Source: Candidatus Cloacimonas sp. 4484_140
GTDB lineage: Bacteria > Cloacimonadota > Cloacimonadia > JGIOTU-2
Length of the DNA stretch: 5,186 nucleotides
NCBI GenBank assembly: GCA_002049945.1
Contig: MVCT01000099.1
Location: 1 to 5,186 of the forward strand
Reading direction: 5' to 3'
Numbering within the stretch: position 1 is the stretch's first letter; each line of letters begins with the position of its first letter. A model generated the notes under the pieces. It was given only the letters and a program-made list of their open reading frames with translations, did not search any database and was not told the origin of the DNA. The translations under genes and the position numbers were made by a program. This document shows positions 1 to 5,186 of the stretch, one piece after another.

Positions 1-1038
1 ATCGAGATCAAGAATGACGGAAAATACGAATGGATATCCGAACTTCAAGATGATGAGCAGTATTTTTCATTGAGCTGTGAAGAAATGAAAACGCGTATTC
101 AGGAAGCAGGTATATGCGGAATGGGTGGAGCTGGATTTCCTACTCATGTAAAACTCTCTCCTCCTGAAAACCGTCCTATTGATACTGTAATTTTAAATGG
201 TGTAGAGTGCGAACCCTACCTCACTTCAGATCATCGTCTTATGCTCGAACATCCTGAAGATATCATTGCAGGTCTGCGCATCATAATGAAATTGCTGGGC
301 GCAAAGCGGGGATACATTGGCATCGAGCTGAACAAAAAGAACGCTATCACAATTTTCAAGCAGATGCTTCGCGATTACAAAAATATTAGTGTTGTACCCT
401 GCAAGCTTCGTTATCCTCAGGGTGCAGAAAAGCAACTGATCTATGCCGCCACAAAACGAAAAGTACCTGCAGGTGGACTCCCAATGGATGTGGGAGTTGT
501 TGTGCAGAATGTAGGAACTGCGTTTGCGATCTACGAAGCGCTTCGTTATCATAAACCACTCATCGAAAGAACTACCACTATAAGCGGTTCTATTGTGAAG
601 GAGCCCAAAAATCTGAAAGTTCCAATCGGAACTCCTCTTTCTCAACTGCTTGAATTCTGCAGCGAAACATCTGAGGACATAGCAAAAATTATTTCCGGCG
701 GTCCAATGATGGGATTTGCCCTTCCAGATCTGGAAGCTCCTGCCACAAAAACGACATCCGGTTTTGTATTCATGGGTGAAAAAGAAGTAGTTGATACGAC
801 AGAGTCGCCCTGTTTGCATTGCGGACGCTGTGTGGATGCGTGCCCGATGAATCTTTTGCCAAGCTTCATTGCTGATAAAGTAAAAAACGGACAATACGAA
901 GAAGCCATGAAATTGGGTGTCCTTGACTGTATTGAATGCGGTTCCTGTGGCTATGTGTGCCCATCTCATATTCAGCTTATTCAGTGGATCAAAATTGGTA
1001 AAATCGAAGCAAATAAACTTAAACGCCAAGATAAATAG
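1..1038 (+). CDS. rnfC: RnfC, electron transport complex subunit C (5' end missing)
   Basis: Peripheral cytoplasmic RNF subunit thought to bind FMN and NAD(H) and exchange electrons with NAD+. The frame is open from base 1, so the gene enters from the left; a TTG at 70 opens a shorter frame but lies inside conserved sequence and is not the start. About 345 residues are visible against a usual ~430-450, so roughly 90-110 N-terminal residues are missing. Counting from base 1, a glycine-rich NuoF-like motif GMGGAGFPTHVKL starts at residue 40 (bases 118-156) and NGVECEPYLTSDHR at 66-79 (bases 196-237). Two C-terminal cluster motifs follow: CLHCGRCVDACP (811-846) and CIECGSCGYVCP (928-963), the classic two [4Fe-4S] of RnfC. 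The protein ends soon after in a basic tail, without the long repeat-rich extension of some proteobacterial RnfC. It is first of six co-directional rnf genes here, 18 bp before rnfD. Identity is very secure. Confidence 0.96.
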   Translation: MEIKNDGKYEWISELQDDEQYFSLSCEEMKTRIQEAGICGMGGAGFPTHVKLSPPENRPIDTVILNGVECEPYLTSDHRLMLEHPEDIIAGLRIIMKLLGAKRGYIGIELNKKNAITIFKQMLRDYKNISVVPCKLRYPQGAEKQLIYAATKRKVPAGGLPMDVGVVVQNVGTAFAIYEALRYHKPLIERTTTISGSIVKEPKNLKVPIGTPLSQLLEFCSETSEDIAKIISGGPMMGFALPDLEAPATKTTSGFVFMGEKEVVDTTESPCLHCGRCVDACPMNLLPSFIADKVKNGQYEEAMKLGVLDCIECGSCGYVCPSHIQLIQWIKIGKIEANKLKRQDK

Positions 1039-1043
1039 TTTTT

Positions 1044-1048
1044 GGAGG
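1044..1048 (+). promoter_or_regulatory. Ribosome binding site of rnfD (decides the start)
   Basis: GGAGG, a strong Shine-Dalgarno core, lies 8 nt before the ATG at 1057. The same frame is open from a TTG at 1042, but that codon overlaps this Shine-Dalgarno and has none of its own, so the ATG is preferred. Confidence 0.85.
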
Positions 1049-1056
1049 TTTTGAAC

Positions 1057-2136
1057 ATGAGCTTAGTTAATGTTTCTTCTTCTCCGCACCTGCATGAACA
1101 GGTAAATGTTCGCAGGGTGATGTGGACTGTTGTTATCGCTCTCCTGCCGGCTCTTATTGCTGCATACCTTTTCTTTGGATGGAGATCGATCTGGATAACC
1201 ATTCTTGGAGTGGTTGCTGCTGTGGGAACAGAAGCCCTGGTGCAATTTTTAACAAAAAGACCTATAACAATTTCTGATGGAAGCGCAGTCGTGACAGGAA
1301 TGCTTCTAGCTTTCAATCTTCCACCTCTTACGCCGTGGTGGATACCTGTTGTGGGCTCTATTTTCGCTATAACTATTGGAAAGCAAATATTTGGTGGACT
1401 GGGCTATAATCCTGTAAACCCTGCGCTTCTTGGTCGTGCCTTCCTTATGGCATCCTGGCCTATTCAGATGACGACCGGCTGGGCAACAAAACTGGCAAAT
1501 GCCGGCGTTGCAACCATATCAGGGCTCAAGCAGACTTTGATAACCGGTGGAGATGCCCAGCTTCAAAATCTGATAACTTCTGCCACTCCTCTTAATTTAG
1601 CTCAGCAGATTCGGGGAGATATTGTAGCCGGAACTGCCGGAGATTCTGCGAGAACAATTTTTCACCAGCTTTCGTCTCTGGATTATATCAAAGAGCTTTT
1701 CTGGGGTAATATAGGCGGATGTATCGGCGAAGTATCAGCAGCAGCACTTATTCTCGGAGCTGCAATACTAGTATATAAGCATTACATTGAATGGCGGATA
1801 CCTATTGGCTATATCGGAACTGTTGCCTTCCTGAGCTGGATGATTGGCGGAATCGATGGGCTGTTTTCCGGTCCAATTTTATTCCACATCTTCTCGGGCG
1901 GACTCATTCTCGGCGCTTTCTTCATGGCTACGGATATGGTCACATCTCCTGTTACAAAAAATGGACGGCTTATCTTTGGCATTGGGTGTGGGCTACTTAC
2001 AGTCGTGATCCGTACATGGGGAGGTTATCCCGAAGGCGTCTCATATTCAATTCTTATCATGAATATTGCCACTCCTCTTATTGATAAGATAACTCCGCAA
2101 AAAACCTTTGGGTATCGAAAGAAATCCAATAATTAA
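1057..2136 (+). CDS. rnfD: RnfD, membrane flavoprotein subunit D
   Basis: Integral membrane subunit of RNF, homologous to NqrB of the Na+-pumping NADH:quinone reductase; it carries covalent FMN and is part of the ion-translocating core. The product is 359 aa, normal for the family. Hydrophobic segments lie at about 22-40, 44-63, 75-88, 94-112 and 124-138. A long polar loop (about 142-212) follows, then five more segments from about 222 to 342. The loop contains SATPL, with Thr177 (codon 1585-1587) as the expected FMN phosphothreonyl site, matching the S/T-x-A-T-P-L motif of RnfD/NqrB. Other family signatures are GYNPVNPALLGRAFL (116-130) and FMATDMVTSP (289-298). The start is the ATG with GGAGG 8 nt upstream. 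It lies 18 bp after rnfC and 21 bp before rnfG, consistent with one transcript. No frameshift is seen. Confidence 0.97.
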   Translation: MSLVNVSSSPHLHEQVNVRRVMWTVVIALLPALIAAYLFFGWRSIWITILGVVAAVGTEALVQFLTKRPITISDGSAVVTGMLLAFNLPPLTPWWIPVVGSIFAITIGKQIFGGLGYNPVNPALLGRAFLMASWPIQMTTGWATKLANAGVATISGLKQTLITGGDAQLQNLITSATPLNLAQQIRGDIVAGTAGDSARTIFHQLSSLDYIKELFWGNIGGCIGEVSAAALILGAAILVYKHYIEWRIPIGYIGTVAFLSWMIGGIDGLFSGPILFHIFSGGLILGAFFMATDMVTSPVTKNGRLIFGIGCGLLTVVIRTWGGYPEGVSYSILIMNIATPLIDKITPQKTFGYRKKSNN

Positions 2137-2157
2137 TCATATATTTTTGAGGATAGT

Positions 2158-2688
2158 ATGAAAGATTTTATTCGTCCTACGCTGGTCTTGCTGATCATTT
2201 GTGTGATCTCGGGTGCAATTCTTGCTTTTATTTATCAACAAACCGCACCGCTCATTGCTGAGAATAAACTGAAAGCCGAAGAAGCTGCACGAAGACTGGT
2301 CCTGCCCGATGCTGAATTCTTTAAGCCGGTTTCAGATAGTAGTGAGGTACTTTATTATGAAGGATACGATGCAGACAGTACGCTTGTTGGTTATGTGTTT
2401 TCTTGTGTCCAATATGGCTATAGCAGCGATGTAAAAACAATTGTCGGGCTTACTCCAGAACTTATGATAAGTGCGATCACAGTGGTATCACAGGCAGAAA
2501 CTCCCGGGCTTGGTGCAAACTGTACAAGAGAAGATTTTACAGCTCAATTTACAGGTAAGAATCCTGAAAATATCTATGTTGATAAAGACGGCGGAGACAT
2601 CCAATCTCTTACTGGTGCGACCATTACCACACGGGCAGTCACCAATGCAATTCGTGATACTTTTCAAAAACTTCGTGATAGATTATAA
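2158..2688 (+). CDS. rnfG: RnfG, FMN-binding subunit G
   Basis: RNF subunit with one N-terminal membrane anchor (about residues 5-27) and a soluble FMN_bind domain on the outer face of the membrane, homologous to NqrC. The 176-aa product is slightly compact for the family (about 180-210). The domain has the conserved AETPGLGA (113-120) and the flavinylation motif LTGATITTRAV (151-161). FMN is expected to attach through a phosphoester to Thr155 (codon 2620-2622), in the S(T)GAT-S/T context recognised by ApbE flavin transferase. The start ATG has GAGG at 2149-2152, 5 nt upstream, and the hydrophobic anchor begins immediately, supporting this start. It lies 12 bp before rnfE. The Asp often seen shortly before the TGAT box is replaced by Gln149-Ser150-Leu151, a mild variation. 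Confidence 0.96.
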   Translation: MKDFIRPTLVLLIICVISGAILAFIYQQTAPLIAENKLKAEEAARRLVLPDAEFFKPVSDSSEVLYYEGYDADSTLVGYVFSCVQYGYSSDVKTIVGLTPELMISAITVVSQAETPGLGANCTREDFTAQFTGKNPENIYVDKDGGDIQSLTGATITTRAVTNAIRDTFQKLRDRL

Positions 2689-2700
2689 ACGAGGAGAATA

Positions 2701-3303
2701 ATGAAAGCAATTCAAGAATTTACAAAAGGCATCATCAAAGAAAATCCAGTTTTCGTTATGGCGCTTGGACTGTGTCCTACTCTGGCAGTAAGTACATCTG
2801 TGCAAAATGCTATTGGAATGGGCGCTGCAGCAACATTTGTTCTCCTTTGTTCAAATATTTTTATTTCCCTCATCAAAAATTTCATTCCAAGCAAAGTCCG
2901 TATTCCATGTTATATTTTAGTGATCGCATCCTTTGTGACTATTGTTGATATGGTCATGGAGGCATACGTTCCACCGCTTCATAAAAGTCTCGGAATTTTC
3001 ATACCTCTCATTGTGGTGAACTGTATCATTCTTGGCAGGGCGGAAGCATTTGCAAGCAAGAATGGTGTATTCAAATCCATGCTGGACGGACTGGGAATGG
3101 GACTTGGTTTTATGCTTGCAATCATTGTAATTGCTGCGATAAGGGAAATTCTGGGTGTTGGCACAATTTTGGATATTCGCATTCTTCCCGCTTCTTACAA
3201 GCCGATGATCGCTGCAATTCTTCCTCCCGGTGCATTCATCACGATCGGTCTTTTAATGGGTTTGTTAAATATTTTGCAGAACAAGAAGAAATCTAAAACA
3301 TAG
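2701..3303 (+). CDS. rnfE: RnfE, membrane subunit E
   Basis: Integral membrane subunit, one of the homologous pair RnfA/RnfE (NqrE/NqrD in Na+-NQR) that packs with inverted topology at the core of the complex. At 200 aa the length is typical. About six hydrophobic segments span residues 15-192, followed by a lysine-rich cytoplasmic tail (KKKSKT). The family signature NPVFVMALGLCPTLAVSTS begins at residue 15. Cys25 (GLCP) and Cys108 (VVNC) match the conserved cysteines that, with two from RnfA, ligate an intramembrane iron-sulfur centre in solved NQR/RNF structures. GIFIPLIVVNCIILGRAEAF (98-117) separates it from RnfA, which has TTNCAVLGVSLL at the same place. The ATG is preceded by GAGGAG at 2691-2696. 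It sits 12 bp after rnfG and 17 bp before rnfA. Confidence 0.97.
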   Translation: MKAIQEFTKGIIKENPVFVMALGLCPTLAVSTSVQNAIGMGAAATFVLLCSNIFISLIKNFIPSKVRIPCYILVIASFVTIVDMVMEAYVPPLHKSLGIFIPLIVVNCIILGRAEAFASKNGVFKSMLDGLGMGLGFMLAIIVIAAIREILGVGTILDIRILPASYKPMIAAILPPGAFITIGLLMGLLNILQNKKKSKT

Positions 3304-3320
3304 ATGAACAAGGAGCATTA

Positions 3321-3923
3321 ATGGATTTCTCAACGCTTTTTTTAATTATTATCGGTTCAATATTTATTAATAACTTTGTGATCCATCGTTTTTTGGGTTT
3401 ATGTCCCTATATCGGCGTATCGAAAAAGATGGATTCCGCATTCGGCATGGGTATGGCAGTTATCTTTGTGATGACCATGGCTTCGACAATTACGTGGCTT
3501 ATCTATACATTTTTCCTTAATGAAGCAACAAGTATTTTTGGTATCGATCTGACCTTTCTTCGTACCATCGCATTCATTCTCAGTATTGCCGTACTTGTGC
3601 AATTTGTCGAGATGGTGATCAAGAAATCTGCGCCGGAACTCTATAAAGCGCTCGGCATATACCTGCCTCTTATCACGACAAACTGCGCAGTGCTTGGTGT
3701 TTCTCTCCTCAATATTAATGAAGAATATAATTTCATAGAATCTATTGTGAATGGCGCTGCTGCTGGGGTTGGCTTCACGCTTGTTCTTGTACTTATGGCA
3801 GGAATTCGTGAGCGTCTCGAATACAGTAAAGTTCCTAAATCCATGAAGGGAATGCCCATCTCATTTATTGTTGCAGGTTGTATGGCGCTTGCGTTTCTCG
3901 GATTTTCCGGAATGAAATTTTAA
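3321..3923 (+). CDS. rnfA: RnfA, membrane subunit A
   Basis: Integral membrane partner of RnfE; together they hold the membrane-embedded iron-sulfur centre that relays electrons across the membrane. The product is 200 aa with about six hydrophobic segments (roughly 5-24, 40-66, 79-101, 108-127, 144-161, 178-197). Signatures are NNFVIHRFLGLCPYIGVSKK (17-36) with Cys28, and TTNCAVLGVSLL (119-130) with Cys122, the two expected cluster ligands. The RnfA-type loop GIRERLEYSKVP (161-172) and the PISFIVAGCMALAFLGFSGM C-terminus confirm RnfA rather than RnfE. AGGAG at 3311-3315 lies 5 nt before the ATG. The gene ends 11 bp before rnfB, the tightest junction in the operon. Confidence 0.97.
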   Translation: MDFSTLFLIIIGSIFINNFVIHRFLGLCPYIGVSKKMDSAFGMGMAVIFVMTMASTITWLIYTFFLNEATSIFGIDLTFLRTIAFILSIAVLVQFVEMVIKKSAPELYKALGIYLPLITTNCAVLGVSLLNINEEYNFIESIVNGAAAGVGFTLVLVLMAGIRERLEYSKVPKSMKGMPISFIVAGCMALAFLGFSGMKF

Positions 3924-3929
3924 AAGGAG
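3924..3929 (+). promoter_or_regulatory. Ribosome binding site of rnfB (decides the start)
   Basis: AAGGAG lies 5 nt before the ATG at 3935. The rnfB frame is open upstream to a TTG at 3878, inside the end of rnfA, but the extra 19 codons have no ribosome site and would put polar residues before the N-terminal membrane anchor. The ATG is therefore chosen. Confidence 0.85.
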
Positions 3930-3934
3930 CACAC

Positions 3935-4918
3935 ATGTTACTCGTTTCCATCATTGTTTTAAGTGTTCTTGGTATTTTATTTGGTATCGCACTCTCCTTT
4001 GCTTCAAAGGTATTTCATGTTGAAATTGATCCTAAAATAGAGCAGATCGAAGAAGTGCTTCCCGGTGCGAATTGCGGTGCGTGCGCATATCCTGGCTGTG
4101 CAGCATATGCAGAAGCTATAGTTGTATCCGGTGCTGACCCCACGTTGTGTGCACCCGGTGGGCATGATGTTGCCTTGCAGATCGCTAAGATCATGGGAAC
4201 AAAAGCAAGTAAAAAAGAGAGAAAGATAGCAGTCATCCATTGTCAAAGCGGTGGAATTAATAACACGAACATCAAATTTGAAAATAAAGGTATCGCCACA
4301 TGTCAAGCATCGATATTGCTTTCGAATGGACAAAATGCATGTACTTATGGCTGTCTCGGTTATAATGACTGCTACCGCGTGTGCCCCTTCGATGCGATTT
4401 CTATCGACGAAAACAATATGCGAATTATCGACGATGACAAATGCACGGGATGCGGAAAATGTGTGGAGGCATGCCCGAGAAATCTTATTGAGCTTGTGCC
4501 TATCAGCAAAAAAGTTCATATTCAGTGCAAGTCTTATGATAAGGGTAAAGATGCAAAAGTAAAATGCGGAAACAAAACTGCATGTATCGGCTGCGGTCTA
4601 TGTGTGAAAAAATGCCCGGTTGATGCGATCACGCTTGAAAATAACCTTGCAACTATCAATTATGGAAAATGTGTGTCCTGCGGTTTATGTGCAACAGTTT
4701 GTCCCACAAAAGCAATCGAAGATAGAATTAAAATTCGTCCTCAGCCAATAATCATTGAAGAAAAATGTATCGGGTGCACGATCTGTGCAAAGAAATGCCC
4801 GGTGAACGCTATTGATGGTGAAGTGAAAAAAGTTCATAAGATAGATGAGGAGAAGTGTATTCAGTGCGGCATTTGTATCGATGTCTGTCCGAAAAAAGCA
4901 ATTGAAACAAAGTCCTGA
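3935..4918 (+). CDS. rnfB: RnfB, polyferredoxin-type ferredoxin-oxidizing subunit B
   Basis: Entry point for electrons from reduced ferredoxin, held on the cytoplasmic face by one N-terminal membrane helix (about 2-25). The product is 327 aa, far longer than the ~190-aa proteobacterial form. The Fe-S domain (about 40-75) has Cys47-x2-Cys50-x4-Cys55-x16-Cys72 in ANCGACAYPGCAAY. A first ferredoxin-like pair has an irregular motif, Cys136-x3-Cys140-x5-Cys146-x3-Cys150-Pro, and a regular one at 170-180 (CTGCGKCVEACP). After a linker with Cys198 and Cys211 come four more CxxCxxCxxxCP motifs at 217-227, 246-256, 278-288 and 308-318. If all eight-cysteine pairs are loaded, that is up to seven [4Fe-4S] clusters, an inference from motif count. 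Each motif is followed by the usual (x)AI-type turn, e.g. CPVDAITLE. It is the last gene of the operon, starting 11 bp after rnfA, with the stop TGA 10 bp before a palindrome. Confidence 0.97.
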   Translation: MLLVSIIVLSVLGILFGIALSFASKVFHVEIDPKIEQIEEVLPGANCGACAYPGCAAYAEAIVVSGADPTLCAPGGHDVALQIAKIMGTKASKKERKIAVIHCQSGGINNTNIKFENKGIATCQASILLSNGQNACTYGCLGYNDCYRVCPFDAISIDENNMRIIDDDKCTGCGKCVEACPRNLIELVPISKKVHIQCKSYDKGKDAKVKCGNKTACIGCGLCVKKCPVDAITLENNLATINYGKCVSCGLCATVCPTKAIEDRIKIRPQPIIIEEKCIGCTICAKKCPVNAIDGEVKKVHKIDEEKCIQCGICIDVCPKKAIETKS

Positions 4919-4928
4919 CAAACATTTT

Positions 4929-4957
4929 CTCGTTACGAAGTTCAACTTCGTAACGAG
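4929..4957. repeat. Perfect 14-bp-arm palindrome after rnfB
   Basis: The arms CTCGTTACGAAGTT (4929-4942) and AACTTCGTAACGAG (4944-4957) are exact reverse complements around a single C at 4943; in RNA the stem would open a small loop at the tip. It is followed by TTTCTATAATTTATT, only a weak U-run, so by itself it is a poor intrinsic terminator. It could stabilise the 3' end of the rnf mRNA. Its shape (GTTAC...GTAAC stem, both orientations alike) resembles short dispersed intergenic palindromes, but copy number cannot be judged from one window. The hairpin just downstream is related in sequence. Confidence 0.8.
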
Positions 4958-4972
4958 TTTCTATAATTTATT

Positions 4973-5008
4973 CTCGTCACTAAGTTGAACTTGGCGAAGA
5001 TTTTTTTT
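4973..5008 (+). terminator. Intrinsic terminator of the rnf operon
   Basis: The left arm CTCGTCACTAAGTT (4973-4986), a single G at 4987 and the right arm AACTTGGCGAAGA (4988-5000) form an imperfect stem. Five Watson-Crick pairs near the tip are followed by one G-U wobble, then further pairs interrupted by two mismatches. Eight T residues (5001-5008) follow directly, as expected for Rho-independent termination on the + strand. On the - strand neither hairpin is followed by a T-run, so it should not act as a strong terminator for the convergent gene. The left arm differs from that of the preceding palindrome at only two of 14 positions. Confidence 0.75.
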
Positions 5009-5041
5009 ACTAATCATTCTTTTCACTTATCAAACGGCAGT

Positions 5042-5186
5042 CTATTTCGCCCAATTTTCTAACTTCAGATTCGGTATTCGATTAAATTCTTTCTCGATGT
5101 TTGTTACTAATATGCATCCGAGAGAAAGTGCGTGAGCTGCAATTAACATATCGAGAGATCCTATGGGAGTTCCCTGTTTTTCTAAC
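5042..5186 (-). CDS. VapC-like PIN-domain ribonuclease toxin, C-terminal part
   Basis: The reverse strand is open from the right edge to a TAG (complement of 5042-5044) and gives 47 residues, the first full codon being at 5183-5185. They contain GTPIGSLDMLIAAHALSLGC followed by ILVTNIEKEFNRIP and end in LKLENWAK. This is the characteristic C-terminal third of VapC/FitB-type PIN toxins (usually ~130-140 aa): the IGxxDxLIAAHA helix with a catalytic acidic Asp (codon 5150-5152), the VTN..EF strand-turn, then a final LxLENW. Such proteins are Mg2+-dependent RNases of type II toxin-antitoxin pairs, with the antitoxin gene normally just upstream, which here lies beyond the right edge. The position after VTN that is usually Asn or Asp is Ile, so activity is uncertain. 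The gene is convergent with the rnf operon and probably independent of it. The family call is firm; the subfamily and a functional partner are not shown. Confidence 0.85.
   Translation of the reverse strand, partial: LEKQGTPIGSLDMLIAAHALSLGCILVTNIEKEFNRIPNLKLENWAK

Noticed and set aside
70..72. TTG as the start of rnfC
   Set aside because: The same frame is open to base 1 and encodes RnfC-like sequence before it; the protein would also lack its conserved N-terminal part.
226..1029. Long open frame on the reverse strand across rnfC
   Set aside because: It lies wholly within a firmly identified gene, its translation resembles no known family, and it is explained as a codon-use shadow.
1042..1056. 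TTG start adding five codons to rnfD
   Set aside because: It overlaps the GGAGG that serves the ATG at 1057, and no ribosome site precedes it.
1791..2084. 97-codon + strand frame inside rnfD
   Set aside because: It is an out-of-frame shadow of conserved rnfD sequence with no ribosome site.
3304..3321. Five-codon reading frame between rnfE and rnfA whose TAA overlaps the rnfA ATG
   Set aside because: It contains the rnfA Shine-Dalgarno and has no ribosome site of its own; most likely chance.
3878..3934. TTG start adding 19 codons to rnfB and overlapping rnfA
   Set aside because: AAGGAG lies 5 nt before the ATG at 3935, and the membrane anchor begins exactly there.
4004..4519. 171-codon reverse-strand frame inside rnfB
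   Set aside because: It is antisense to the cysteine-coding motifs of rnfB and shows no domain of its own.
5009..5041. Possible further element between the terminator and the toxin gene
   Set aside because: Only 33 bp; no promoter, repeat or terminator pattern could be seen.

Overview
The window is almost entirely one six-gene operon for an RNF complex, the membrane-bound, ion-translocating ferredoxin:NAD+ oxidoreductase. The gene order is rnfC-rnfD-rnfG-rnfE-rnfA-rnfB, all on the + strand. Gaps are only 11-21 bp and each internal gene has a clear purine-rich ribosome binding site. rnfC is cut by the left edge (its first ~100 codons are missing); the other five genes look complete and intact.

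This C-D-G-E-A-B order, with rnfB last, and the long polyferredoxin-type RnfB resemble the layout known from anaerobes such as Clostridium, Acetobacterium and Thermotoga. They differ from the A-B-C-D-G-E order of proteobacteria. With the moderately AT-rich base composition (judged by eye), this suggests an anaerobic, fermentative or acetogen-like bacterium, but the window has no marker that fixes the taxon. Whether the pumped ion is Na+ or H+ cannot be read from it.

How the genes work together (family knowledge mapped onto motifs seen here): RnfB takes electrons from reduced ferredoxin through a chain of predicted [4Fe-4S] clusters. The paired membrane proteins RnfA and RnfE carry the conserved cysteines that form an intramembrane iron-sulfur centre. 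RnfG and RnfD carry covalently bound FMN on threonines (TGAT and SATPL motifs). RnfC, with NuoF-like nucleotide/flavin motifs and two [4Fe-4S] motifs, passes electrons to NAD+. Downhill electron flow is coupled to ion export, and the complex can run in reverse. No ApbE-type flavin transferase, needed to attach the FMNs, is visible here.

After rnfB (4919-5041) comes a short intergenic region. It holds a perfect 14-bp-arm palindrome starting 10 bp after the stop, then a second, diverged hairpin of related sequence followed by eight T residues. The second is the likely intrinsic terminator. At the right edge, on the - strand and convergent with the operon, lies the 3' end (47 codons) of a VapC-like PIN-domain toxin gene. 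I see no previously undescribed system; the most interesting non-routine signals are the paired related palindromes and the heavily cluster-loaded RnfB.
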